Shown one piece after another: positions 56,177 through 64,000 of a DNA stretch of 64,000 nucleotides. Origin of the DNA: Zizania palustris (taxonomy: Eukaryota > Streptophyta > Magnoliopsida > Poales > Poaceae); NCBI GenBank assembly GCA_019279435.1, contig JAAALK010000082.1, positions 21,853,116-21,917,115 on the forward strand, in the 5' to 3' direction. The notes under the pieces were generated by a model. That model was not told where the DNA came from. It saw nothing but the letters and a program-made list of their open reading frames with translations, and searched no databases. The first letter of the stretch is position 1, and each line of letters starts with the position of its first letter. A program made the position numbers and the translations under genes.

Positions 56177-57095
56177 ATAGCCCTGAAAGTAATAGAACAA
56201 TAATGTTAGGCCAATGACCAATCCTAACCATGAAAAATCGAGACAACGAACTTCAGTTTATCTAGCGTTGATCATGCACAAAACATCAATCGGCCTGACA
56301 TGGAAGTGAACAGAAATTGAAGTGAACCTCCTAACTGCACAATCGTATCACAGTTGTGGCCAGACATGAAATTTATCTAAATATCAGTATGTAATAACAT
56401 GAAAAGGCAAGATAAAATGTAACAAAATCCTAAAAATATATAAGCTTCCCAGACTTGAAATATATAAAAGTTGGATTGTGACATATCATATTAAGACAAA
56501 ATAATAATCATCATAGATAGAGAGTGGCACTATCACCTAACGAACTATCATAGTGGCATGTACCAGCAGGAGTTTGACACCTGATATTCACAAAGAAAAC
56601 TGAATAATCAGTGAAAGAAAACATCAGTGTAAACATCACAGCCTTGAAAGTAACAGCACAATAATGTTAGGCCAATGACCAATCCTAACCATGACAAATC
56701 AAGAGCACAAACCTCAGTTTATCTAGCATCGATCTTGCACAAAACATCAATTGACTTGACATGGACGTGAACAGAAATTGAAGTGAACCTCATAACTGCA
56801 CAATCGTATCACAACTGTGGCCAAACATGGAATTTAATCTAAGTATTAGTATACAATAACATGAAAAGGCAAGATAAAATATAACAAAATCTTGAAAATA
56901 TATAAGCTTCCCAGACTTGAAATATATAAAAGTTGGATTGTGACATCTCAGATTAAGACAAAATAATAATCATTATAGATAGAGAGTGATATGTTCACCT
57001 AATGACTATCGTAGCGGCATGTACTAGCAGGAGTTTGACACTTGATGTTCACAAAGAAAACTGAATAATCAGTGAAAGAAAACATTAGTATAAAC
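56177..57095. repeat. Tandem direct duplication, two copies of ~459 bp
   Basis: 56177-56637 and 56638-57095 align along their whole length (for example GTTAGGCCAATGACCAATCC, TATAAGCTTCCCAGACTTG and AAAGTTGGATTGTGACAT in both), with scattered substitutions. The copies are adjacent, so this is a local duplication. Confidence 0.9.
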
Positions 57096-57299
57096 AATTA
57101 TCATGAGACTAATCTCATTGATAGTCAAAGGTTTTGACAAATTCTCTTAAATAACAAAAGGATACTATTTTCCACAAGGTACAATTAGAGAGATCAACTT
57201 GAACCAGCTCTTTAACATGTATGTCCAAGAAGAAGTATGATTTTCAGTTTAAATGACACTTGCAATTCATCCATGATTCATTATACATTATTCAATTAA

Positions 57300-57470
57300 G
57301 GTGTACCTAATACTCTAATAACAATATGAATGAAGCAAGAACAATGAACTAAGGGATCTCCACCATCTATTACTGCATTGCAAGGGCCTCCAATTGCAAA
57401 AAGTGAATGACCCCTCTTGAATACAGCAAATTTTAAGATATTATTAAGGTGCAGTACTGCTGATAAATAA
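57300..57470 (-). pseudogene. Exon-like fragment resembling a CCAR/DBC1-type protein
   Basis: On the minus strand, after an acceptor-like TTATCAG near 57465, the translation reads ILKFAVFKRGHSLFAIGG then NAVIDGGDPLV and runs to a GTACAC donor-like site near 57305. From memory, the pattern KFxVxKxxxSxxAIGGPxNxxxDGGDP resembles a conserved block of plant CCAR1/DBC1-like proteins (the SHORT ROOT IN SALT MEDIUM 1 group). Only this block is recognisable, neighbouring domains are not seen, and the assignment is tentative. Confidence 0.35.
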
Positions 57471-57639
57471 AAATAATTATCAGAAATGACAAACTGAACA
57501 ACTAACTTATTTGTTTGGCGTACCTTCACATACATAATCTCCCAATAAACGTCGGCAAACATATACCCAATTTCTTCATCTATTGAATATTTCAATGATA
57601 AGACGAGAGTAAATGCAAGTTGTTGGATGCTGATCATCT

Positions 57640-58476
57640 ACGTACTGTTGCACGACTATTCCTAAGTTGCCCACAAACTTATCCGACTGTAAGCCATGAA
57701 TCTGACTACATCACAAGTGCAGAGCTTACAATGAAAAATGAAAACAATGGTAGAGAGGAATAAAAGCACCTGATTTCAGATGGCGAAGAAACAAAACGTC
57801 CCCTTGACAATGGGTGTCAGAAGGACATGGAAGAAAAACATGAAATCGGGTGTGATTATTCATGTGGGGCTCCATGTACACCCATTGTGATATACCGTTT
57901 CTCCATTTGCAAGATCTAGATCAATTTTAAAATGCATTCAAATAATCATTAATCTCAAGAATGGAAGGAAAAGGCTATGAAAATAATTGATAATGAGAGG
58001 TATCTAGCATCTTTGTGAGCATGAAGTAAAAAGGCACGTATTCACTTGTAATTTGTAAACATTCAAAACTTTCAGTTAATGCATGAAACATGTTAAGATG
58101 GCAATCTACACCAATCACTTTAATTTGAGTAAATCAGTATAACTGCAATTTGACCTTGCAGTTGGAACACAAGCAAAATTCACATCCTATCCTTTGCTCA
58201 CTTGTCAGTTCACCCTAAATATGGTGAAGTTTGTAATAATCGTTTGTAGTCCAAAAATTATTTCGTTTGAAAAAAAGGAGCTTCAATCCATCATAGTGTT
58301 GCAAAAAGTATAGACTGTTATCACCCATATAAGCAAAAATCATCATTTTTTCTTGGTTTACAAACTGATAAGTGATACCTTGACCCTTAACCTATCAATT
58401 TGTAATACTTAAATTTCGATCCTAGACTACATGTATCACCATATATGAGGGATCCAAATCAAACACTACGCACGTA
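57640..58476. other. AT-rich stretch without recognisable gene
   Basis: No coding frame, repeat or motif stands out. It lies next to the copia-3 primer-binding site and may include remnants of the copia-3 leader. Confidence 0.4.
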
Positions 58477-58489
58477 GGCTCTGATACCA
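58477..58489 (-). other. Primer-binding site of copia-3 (initiator Met-tRNA)
   Basis: On the minus strand TGGTATCAGAGCC follows the LTR end (CCCCA) after a 4 bp spacer. It marks 58494 as the inner LTR boundary and proves the minus orientation of copia-3. Confidence 0.85.
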
Positions 58490-58493
58490 CTCT

Positions 58494-59060
58494 TGGGGAA
58501 TGGAAAAGCTACGCTAACCGGCAATTTCAAAAATTTCACCCCAAAGCCCAAGAACAATGCGTGTGAGGGATCATGAATTGGTACCTTCTAACATAAGACG
58601 GGCTATGTGTAGCGGAAGAAGCTGTTAGGGAAGCATGTCCTCACTTATCCTCGCCTTGCTCCGACCGTTACTCGGTGATCCAATCGACGAAGACGACGAT
58701 GTTCATGTGAAGAAGACGTTCAGCGTTGCTATTCGAGCAACGCCTCTACAGAGTACACACGTTCAGAGAGGAGATTCTTCCCACGCCGGCGTGCTAGCAC
58801 CGCTCATAAGAAATGGGAGAAGCCTCAATCTCAACTCTTGAGATCAAGAGAGAGAGAGGAGTTCTTGGTGGCTAGGGTTTAGATCTCACATAAACGATGA
58901 ATAACTTGATATCCAAGACCTCCTTCTCTCTTTATATAAAGGTGAGAGCCCTAGCCTCAAACAATTCAAGACCCAACAGAAAATAATCGGAACTTCCGAT
59001 TGCAAATCAGAACTTCCGATCCAACCAAAATTTTCTTGGGCACTGTTCCTTCTTCCCTCA
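58494..59060 (-). mobile_element. 5' LTR of copia-3
   Basis: On the minus strand it begins near 59060 and ends CCCCA at 58494. It aligns with 6913-7584 over the shared part. The outer start is uncertain by several bases. Beyond it (59061 upward) gypsy-B protease sequence begins. Confidence 0.75.
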
Positions 59061-60101
59061 CCATGGGAATGGTTTCTAAACTAGCTTGAGTTAGAGTGAT
59101 GGCTTTAGGTAGAGCTCTCGAACATTGAAATTCTACCTTTTTCCATCTCTTCTCGTGAGTAAGATGGCTTTATGGGCACAATCTATCATTCCCCGGTGGG
59201 CGACCAACCAGTCCATTCCCAAAATCACATGTAGATCACAAGATTCTATCAACACCCAACTAGCTAGGAAAGGAACCCCTTGAATAATTATTTCGATCGA
59301 TGGACAAAATTGTTTCATAGACATTTGGTTTCCTAGGGTGCTTACCAACATAGGGTTACTTAAAGGTTCTACCCTCACCCCATACGTTCTCATGAACAGG
59401 CTTGATATAAAAGAATGAGTTGCCCCTAAATCAAATAGAGTAATTGCTAGAATTGAGTTAACTAGGAATGTACCCAAAACCACTTCTGGAGCAATGATGG
59501 CCTCCTGTGCTGAGACATGATTCACACAGACCTTGACCACATTGATAGCTCCAACATTGGGGACATCCAACCGATGTCCTTGTGGATGCTTTGGCTTAGG
59601 GCACTTGTTGGAGAAGTGTCCATGCTCCCTGCAGTTTAAGCACACCATGGGTTTACCATCTTTAGTGAGTGGAACATTTTGAATAGGTGCTGCTACCGAA
59701 CGAGGGATGATGTTGGTGTTGCCTCCATTGTTGGGGTAGCGGTTTAGAGGGTTGTTGAAATGCTTCAGGACACAAGGGGCCATGGAAGAAGACCCAACGT
59801 GAGGAGGCGGCATGACACGCAGCCTCTAGGGGTGTCCCTCAGGATCATGAAAGGTATCCAACCTCTTTCTCCTATGGCCGATCTTGTTTTGCTTATCTTC
59901 CTGATTGCAAGCTCATCATCTAGCCCCTCTAGGAACTTATCTTGTTTATCTTCATCACTACGCACATCCTTCGGTGCGTAACATGCTAAACAGTTGAATT
60001 CATGAAGGTATTCTGTCACGGTACGATTTCCTTATCTTAGTAAGCAAAACTCTTTGTTCTTTAGTGCCACCACACCAGATGACACGTGGGCTCTCTAAAA
60101 C
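59061..60101 (-). pseudogene. Gypsy-B gag C-terminus and protease
   Basis: The minus strand encodes a gag end (TEYLHEFNCLACYAPKDVR, about 59960-60019; then a frameshift near 59880), a CCHC zinc knuckle (CLNCREHGHFSNKC, about 59600-59645) and a retroviral-type aspartic protease (LFDLGATHSFIS near 59405-59440, then ESCDLHVILGMDWL near 59200). The active-site triplet reads DLG where plant gypsy elements usually have DSG or DTG. The frame leads through AILLTRRDGKR to a stop at 59133, and the continuation toward RT (ALPKAITLTQASLETI) is still readable to 59061. The RT and RNase H of the same element are at 5366-6912, with roughly 35 codons missing between the parts. The gag start was cut by an LTR at 60102. 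Confidence 0.85.
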
Positions 60102-60549
60102 TGTTGACGCTAAGATTTAGTAGAGCCAAGGCCCACTAAGGATACTGCACGGTCAACAGGAGTCAAAGGAGTCCGGTCAAAGGTGGTCAAAGAAGCCCGT
60201 CCATATTGTTACAATATGACCGGATATGAAGGAGCAGATGAAGGAGAGACAAGATAAAGATGGTCCAAAATCAGTTACAATGTGGATTACTTCGATGACA
60301 AGTCTCCGGACTATAAATATGTATCTAATTAGCTAGGTTTAGGGACACACAATTAACCACAACAAACTACTACATTCGGCGCATCGCCACCCGTGGATTC
60401 CCAAGGTTAATCCCGGCGGGACTTGGTACTTGGAAACAGGTGGCATCGTCTCAATCTCTAGCGAAGAGGTGAGTCCCGCCAGCCTCGACGGTCACATAAA
60501 TTAGGTTTGTGTTCTTCGAGGCTACATCGTATCGATCTCTTGAGATATT
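60102..60549 (+). mobile_element. LTR-like fragment starting TGTTGACGC
   Basis: It starts with TGTTGACGCTAAG abutting gypsy-B gag and carries a TATA-like box (CTATAAATATG near 60310). No end of its own is seen before gypsy-A LTR begins at 60550. The family is unidentified. Confidence 0.5.
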
Positions 60550-61700
60550 TGTTGATAGCAAAAAAATGGCATTAATGGTCATAATTGTCAAAATATCACT
60601 TTTTTGGTAATTTGGGCTGAAAATATGTGAAAACCTAGCACAGGCCGGTCCAACCGGCCATGTAGGCCCTGTCTGACCGGCCAGATGAGTTCAGTTAGAC
60701 TGGCCCACTCTGAGTTCAGGTCTATTTTATCTCTAATTAATTTTTGATGACTTAGATCTATATCTAAGTTCAATTAGAGTCCAGGCACGTCATGTCCAAC
60801 CCCTATAAATATAGGGGCAAGGCCAATTCAAGGGCTTTCCTCCCCTAAAACTCTAATAGATCCAATCTATTATTTTTCCTTGAATCGTACTTTTACCATT
60901 CAATCTACTTTACTTGCCCTAGGATTAGTCAAGTAACATCCATCTTTGTGAGTTTGTGCTGTAAACTCACTGTCCATCGCATCGTAATCACGGTAAAACT
61001 TGTCGATTCGCCTGTGAATCGTTTGTTTCATCCACGTAACGAATTTTTATCATTTTATTGGTTTTTATTGGTAATTCGGTCTCTTGGCCAAATTTATTCT
61101 TTGTTTCTAGTGTTTCTTGAAGTGTTTCATATTCTTCTAAATCGCCAAATATTTTTACACCGAGGCATCCTTGCCGGTGAGATTACTGATAAATCAATCT
61201 GCTCGCTACAGCGCTGGTTGGTCTGACCAGGCAACCCTAGTTGGTCTGACCGGGCCTTGTCAAAACAGGCCGGTCTGACCGGAAACACAAGGCCGATCTG
61301 ACCGCCATCTTCCGGCGGCCTGTTTTCCTCTTTGGTTAGTTTAGGCGTCGTCCCTCTGTACCACCGGTCAGACTGCCCCTGTAGGATGGTTTGACCGTCG
61401 TCCCCCAGTCAGTCTGACCGGCAACCCTAGGCCGGTCCAACCGTGTATCCCCTGTTCAGTTTAATCGGTTTTAGTTAGCTAGTTAGATTTAATTATTTTA
61501 ACTCTGGTTAATTGGATTATAACTTTTTGATTTGATTTCCTGGTGACTCCACCCTCCCTTGTCACTATAAGGGTCATCAGAACGTGACGTCGGCATCGTG
61601 TTACACTTAGGGGTTTACCTATAAGTATCCACACACTTTTGGATCGTTGGATCGGCGTCAGTGCATTTGGCGCATTGACCGTTAGGTTTTAGTGTCAACA
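60550..61700 (+). mobile_element. Gypsy-A LTR
   Basis: TGTTGATAGC at 60550 to AGTGTCAACA at 61700 (1,151 bp). A TATA box (CCTATAAATATAGG) is near 60810-60825. The LTR holds about ten copies of a palindrome-like motif, GGTCTGACCGG and variants (60640-61450). It is followed by CACTTTTTGGTGACTCCGCT, as in the copies at 2533 and 2894. Confidence 0.75.
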
Positions 61701-61730
61701 CACTTTTTGGTGACTCCGCTGGGGAGAAAC

Positions 61731-61963
61731 ATGCCAAGCACTTCTACATCGGCGATAGGTACATCGAATACATCTACATTGATGGGACCCTTGACGCCGA
61801 TGGATCCAGTGGGCAGCGCGGAAATCGATGACAACAACATCATTGTCCCCACCCTCGATGACCTCTCTAAGGAGGATAGGGCAGAGATCGAGACCAAGAT
61901 GAGGGAGCTACACACTCTCTTACTTGGGCACTTCACCAAAACCTACGGGGGTTTTGTCAAGCA
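61731..61963 (+). pseudogene. Gypsy-A gag, N-terminal fragment (copy 3)
   Basis: The ATG at 61731 starts MPSTSTSAIGTSNTST, matching the gag start at 2925. The block MDPVGSAEIDDNNIIVPTLD and the HTLLLGHFTKTYGGFVK end match copies 1 and 2. After FVK (about 61963) the sequence changes to unrelated sequence leading to the ORF at 62034. The rest of gag is missing. Confidence 0.85.
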
Positions 61964-62033
61964 CTTTACCAACTGCTCCCATATTTTCCCCCTTTCTGCT
62001 TCCTAAACCCGAACTTGAACTCCACCTTATCTC

Positions 62034-62932
62034 ATGGAAAAAACCAGCCACAAAGCTCTTGTTCCTGCTTCGACCTTAGCCAAGCAGCAAGCGATGGCGG
62101 TAGCAGCAGCAGTAGCGCCTTCGGGCAATCTTCGTCCGACTGGTCCTCACGGTCTCCTCCCGGTGTCAGCTAAATACACGGACCAGTCGTACATCCTGGG
62201 ACCATCAACTTGCTCGAAGAAGTCCATTGCAGCGATGATTGCGGGGAAGACGGGTCCAGGGATCAAGATTCGCCAGCCCGGCAAAGAAGCAATTCCTTCA
62301 CCACTGGCTGGAGAGGTGGTCATGTTCAAAGCCTTTTTCGAAGATGGATTAGGGCTTCCGGCAGTGGATTTTCTATCTGAGGTACTTTGATTGTTCCATG
62401 TTACTCTTCCTCAACTGTCGCCCAATGCAATTACACGCTTAGCTATCTTTGAGTGGGCAATGCGAGCCGAATGTTGCGAGGGGAGAGCTAAGATCTTCGC
62501 AGCACTTCACAAAGCCTCCTGCCAGCCGAGGACTTACCAAGGAACTGGAGGAGAGAATATGGTAATTGCCTTTGGTAGCATCAACTTCCGACTTCGAGGT
62601 GAATATCAAACTCGGTTTCCAGTGAAGGCCATCAATGCTAGATGGTACACATATTGGTTTCTTCGCTGGTTCTATGCCGAGGTAGGAGCGGACAATGCCT
62701 TGGCTTGACCCCTCGAAGACATCTTTTACCGGAGGGAAGCAGAGGTCCATCCGGACCCAGGCCAACTCGAAGCTCGTCTCGGACTGCTGCAAGCCATAAG
62801 ACATCACATGAACATGCGAGACTTAGCAGAGGAGTTTATTGGACTCCGGATTCTGCCTTTGATGGCCAGCTGGCCTATAAACTTCGAAGAGAACATGGAG
62901 GGTGGACTCCGAGAGATCCCTTCAAGTGCTGC
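62034..62932 (+). pseudogene. Transposase_28-like ORF (the gypsy 'antisense ORF' type)
   Basis: The ATG at 62034 (MEKTSHKALVPASTLAKQQA) opens a frame kept to about 62932, with TGA stops at 62388-62390 and 62706-62708. Recognisable blocks are LGPSTC, QPGKEAIPSP, VVMFKAFFEDGLGLPAVDFL (about 62320-62380), LPQLSPNAITRLAIFEWAM and RWYTYWFLRW. This order matches the Pfam 'putative gypsy type transposon' family (PF04195), found in grass gypsy elements as an ORF opposite to gag-pol. A GCAGGTAACC donor-like site follows near 62932. Here it lies in the same direction as the neighbouring gag fragment, but opposite to the LTR start at 63371, so it most likely belongs to a minus-strand element. Role unknown. 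Confidence 0.75.
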
Positions 62933-62996
62933 AGGTAACCTCGAATGCCCTGCAAAATGTTTTACATGTAGCATTGATTTTATAAAAAAGATTTAA

Positions 62997-63371
62997 CTAA
63001 AAGGATGCTCCTCGGGCTGAAGCTTCGGCGGAGTGGGCCTCCGAAGGCCTCTAGGCCGAAGGCTATGGGCTGGATGGAAGCTTCCGAAGCACGTAGCCTA
63101 GTGGTCCTTCGGCCCTGTAGGGCTTTGGCCTACCCCGGGATGTGCATTTTCGGCCCAAACTACCAAAATTGATATTTTGACAATCTTAACCATTAATGCC
63201 ATTTTTTCTAGGGTTAATTTTTTTCGTGCCATTATAATTTTTGCAGTTTGCCAATATGCCATCGATGTGTCACTGACACATGGGGGCCGCCACAGTCACT
63301 GACAGTGGCATATAGGCAATTTCTGAAAATTATAATGGCATGTGAGTAATTTTCCCTTTTTTCTATCAACA
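62997..63371 (-). mobile_element. Gypsy LTR start in inverted orientation, interrupted by a MITE
   Basis: On the minus strand TGTTGATAG begins at 63371. Once the MITE (63211-63356 plus one 9 bp duplicate) is removed, the sequence matches the first ~80 bp of the gypsy-A LTR at 60550-60632 (AATGGCATTAATGG, ATTGTCAAAATATCA, GGGCTGAAAAT-like). Further in it diverges. The inner boundary, near the end of the ORF at 62996, is a guess. Confidence 0.6.
63211..63356. mobile_element. MULE-type MITE, 146 bp
   Basis: The ends GGGTTAATTTTTTTCG and AATTTTCCC form imperfect ~50 bp inverted repeats (both arms contain GCCATTATAATTTT and TATGCCA on the respective strands). Exact 9 bp duplications TTTTTTCTA flank it (63202-63210 and 63357-63365). 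A 9 bp duplication with G/C-ended inverted repeats points to the Mutator superfamily. Confidence 0.8.
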
Positions 63372-64000
63372 GTACCCGACAGGTTCAGGTTCAGGTTTAG
63401 TTTTGAACCCATGGGTTTCACGGGTTTTGGTTTACATGAGTTTCACGGGTTTACTTCGCGGGCAGATTTTTATCAAACCCATAGTTTTCAGACCCGTTGC
63501 CATCCCTAGCACTAGGGGTTTATTTTCCTCTATAACTTTGAACTTTCCCTTCATACGTCTCTGTTCTACTTGTTCTGCCAATTCATATCCTACCCCAGCA
63601 GCATCCTCTATCATATGAGTGAGAGCTCCCTCCGAATGATCAGTCGCAAGCATCCTCCATCATATGAGTGAGAGCTCCCTCCGAATGATCAGTCACAAGT
63701 ATGATAACCTTGTGCTAGTTGTCAAAACCAGGGTAATAGAGCATATCACCTTTTGGTTGATTTAGGACCTCTTCCCCTTCATCTGCTGCCTTAATCATCT
63801 TGTTCTTGATCGCATCATTTGTAATCCTTTCCTCAATCTCATGGTTTAGACTATATCCACTTTATAGAGGTTGAACATCAGTAATCAGTAAAAACTTTTT
63901 GTCCACATTGCCACTACTAGTTCCTCCTTTGCCTCTAACAGGCTAAAAATAATATATAGGGATGTTGGACAACACATCATCCTCAGATAGCTCATGAGAG
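63366..64000 (-). other. Degenerate minus-strand coding remnant
   Basis: The minus strand keeps readable pieces: 63653-63432 (MLATDHSEGALTHMIEDAAG ... KFKVIEENKPLVLGMA) and, further upstream, EIEERITNDAIKNKMIKAAD and GDMLYYPGFDN with stops between. I do not recognise the protein. It could be a host-derived fragment or a retroelement tail. The interval 63366-63430 holds GGTTCAGGTTCAGG and GGGTTTCACGGG short repeats. Confidence 0.35.
63600..63705. repeat. Tandem duplication of a ~50 bp unit
   Basis: GCATCCTCTATCATATGAGT ... GAATGATCAGTCGCAA is followed at once by GCATCCTCCATCATATGAGT ... GAATGATCAGTCACAA, two near-identical head-to-tail copies. The duplication breaks the minus-strand reading frame. 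Confidence 0.9.

Larger units (their letters stand above)
55582..58476 (-). other. Unassigned segment between the CACTA end and the copia-3 primer site
   Basis: In an intact copia-3 this interval should hold the 5' leader and gag N-terminus, but no copia gag is readable. It is AT-rich, looks intron-like on the minus strand and contains a direct duplication (56177-57095), a minus-strand open stretch at 56178-55891 (ending KKLDYVLKFTEGVE stop, preceded by a TTATGCAG acceptor-like site), another at 57637-57520 (ending YVK at a GTACGC donor-like site) and the piece at 57300-57440. It may be captured host-gene sequence or another element whose ends I cannot find. Confidence 0.4.

Noticed and set aside
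57520..57640. Minus-strand exon-like reading ending EIMYVK at a donor-like site
   Set aside because: Plausible splice donor but no family resemblance that I can name, so it is kept only within the unassigned segment.
60102..61700. A single 1.6 kb LTR from TGTTGACGC to GTCAACA with two TATA boxes
   Set aside because: A separate LTR start (TGTTGATAGC) at 60550 is repeated in inverted orientation at 63371, so 60550-61700 is the LTR and 60102-60549 is another fragment.
60550..63371. A DNA transposon with ~80 bp terminal inverted repeats
   Set aside because: The inverted arms are LTR starts (TGTTGATAG) of gypsy elements in opposite orientation, and an LTR end plus primer site lies inside.
1..64000. 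Bacterial-style operons, ribosome-binding sites, riboswitches, CRISPR or phage functions
   Set aside because: All recognisable content is plant transposon sequence; such signals would not be meaningful here.

Overview
This is plant nuclear DNA, almost certainly from a grass (Poaceae). It has ~2 kb-LTR Ty1/copia elements of Sirevirus type with coiled-coil gag and repeated purine tracts before the 3' LTR, Ty3/gypsy elements with an antisense extra ORF, a CACTA (En/Spm) transposon with TNP2 and ULP1-type genes, and a MULE-like MITE. The species cannot be read from the sequence. I find no intact host gene; essentially everything recognisable is transposon, and almost every coding region is broken. 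Layout: the window is a set of nested insertions. The oldest readable layer is a minus-strand gypsy element (gypsy-B): gag-protease at 59061-60101, and its RT-RNase H at 5366-6912, more than 52 kb away. Between them sits a minus-strand copia element (copia-3; LTRs 58494-59060 and 6913-7584). Copia-3 is split by (i) a plus-strand Sirevirus, copia-1 (8511-30516), (ii) a solo LTR (31068-32182, duplicated target GAGCA), and (iii) a 20.6 kb CACTA transposon (35023-55581, duplicated target TAT). Copia-1 carries a solo Sirevirus LTR in gag (11073-13115, GACAC), and in its 3' LTR a gypsy element, gypsy-N (21128-30355, CCTGG). Gypsy-N contains a 5'-truncated Sirevirus, copia-N (about 22326-29113). The CACTA element carries a minus-strand Sirevirus, copia-2 (35083-46939, CCATT), which carries another solo LTR (39359-40267, AGAAG). 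The two edges of the window (1-5365 and 60102-63371) hold fragments of a further gypsy family (gypsy-A): two divergent gag copies on the left; on the right a 1.15 kb LTR, a gag N-terminus, an antisense-ORF-type gene, and an LTR start in inverted orientation carrying a 146 bp MITE with a 9 bp target duplication. How the parts work: in each retroelement, gag forms the particle and pol (protease, integrase, reverse transcriptase, RNase H) copies and inserts the element. In the CACTA element, the TNP2-like gene is the transposase, and the second gene combines a Transposase_24-like region, a DUF8039-like region and a ULP1-type cysteine protease. Decay is dominated by nonsense substitutions, several of them CAG to TAG, and the ULP1 catalytic cysteine is replaced by arginine. 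The segment 55582-58476 is not readable as retroelement and contains exon-like pieces, one resembling a conserved part of plant CCAR/DBC1-type proteins. Points most worth a second look: the gypsy-bounded element filled with Sirevirus sequence, the antisense ORF with its own TATA box, the hybrid LTR head/tail at 2533-2822, and that unexplained 2.9 kb segment. I did not find a clearly new biological system.
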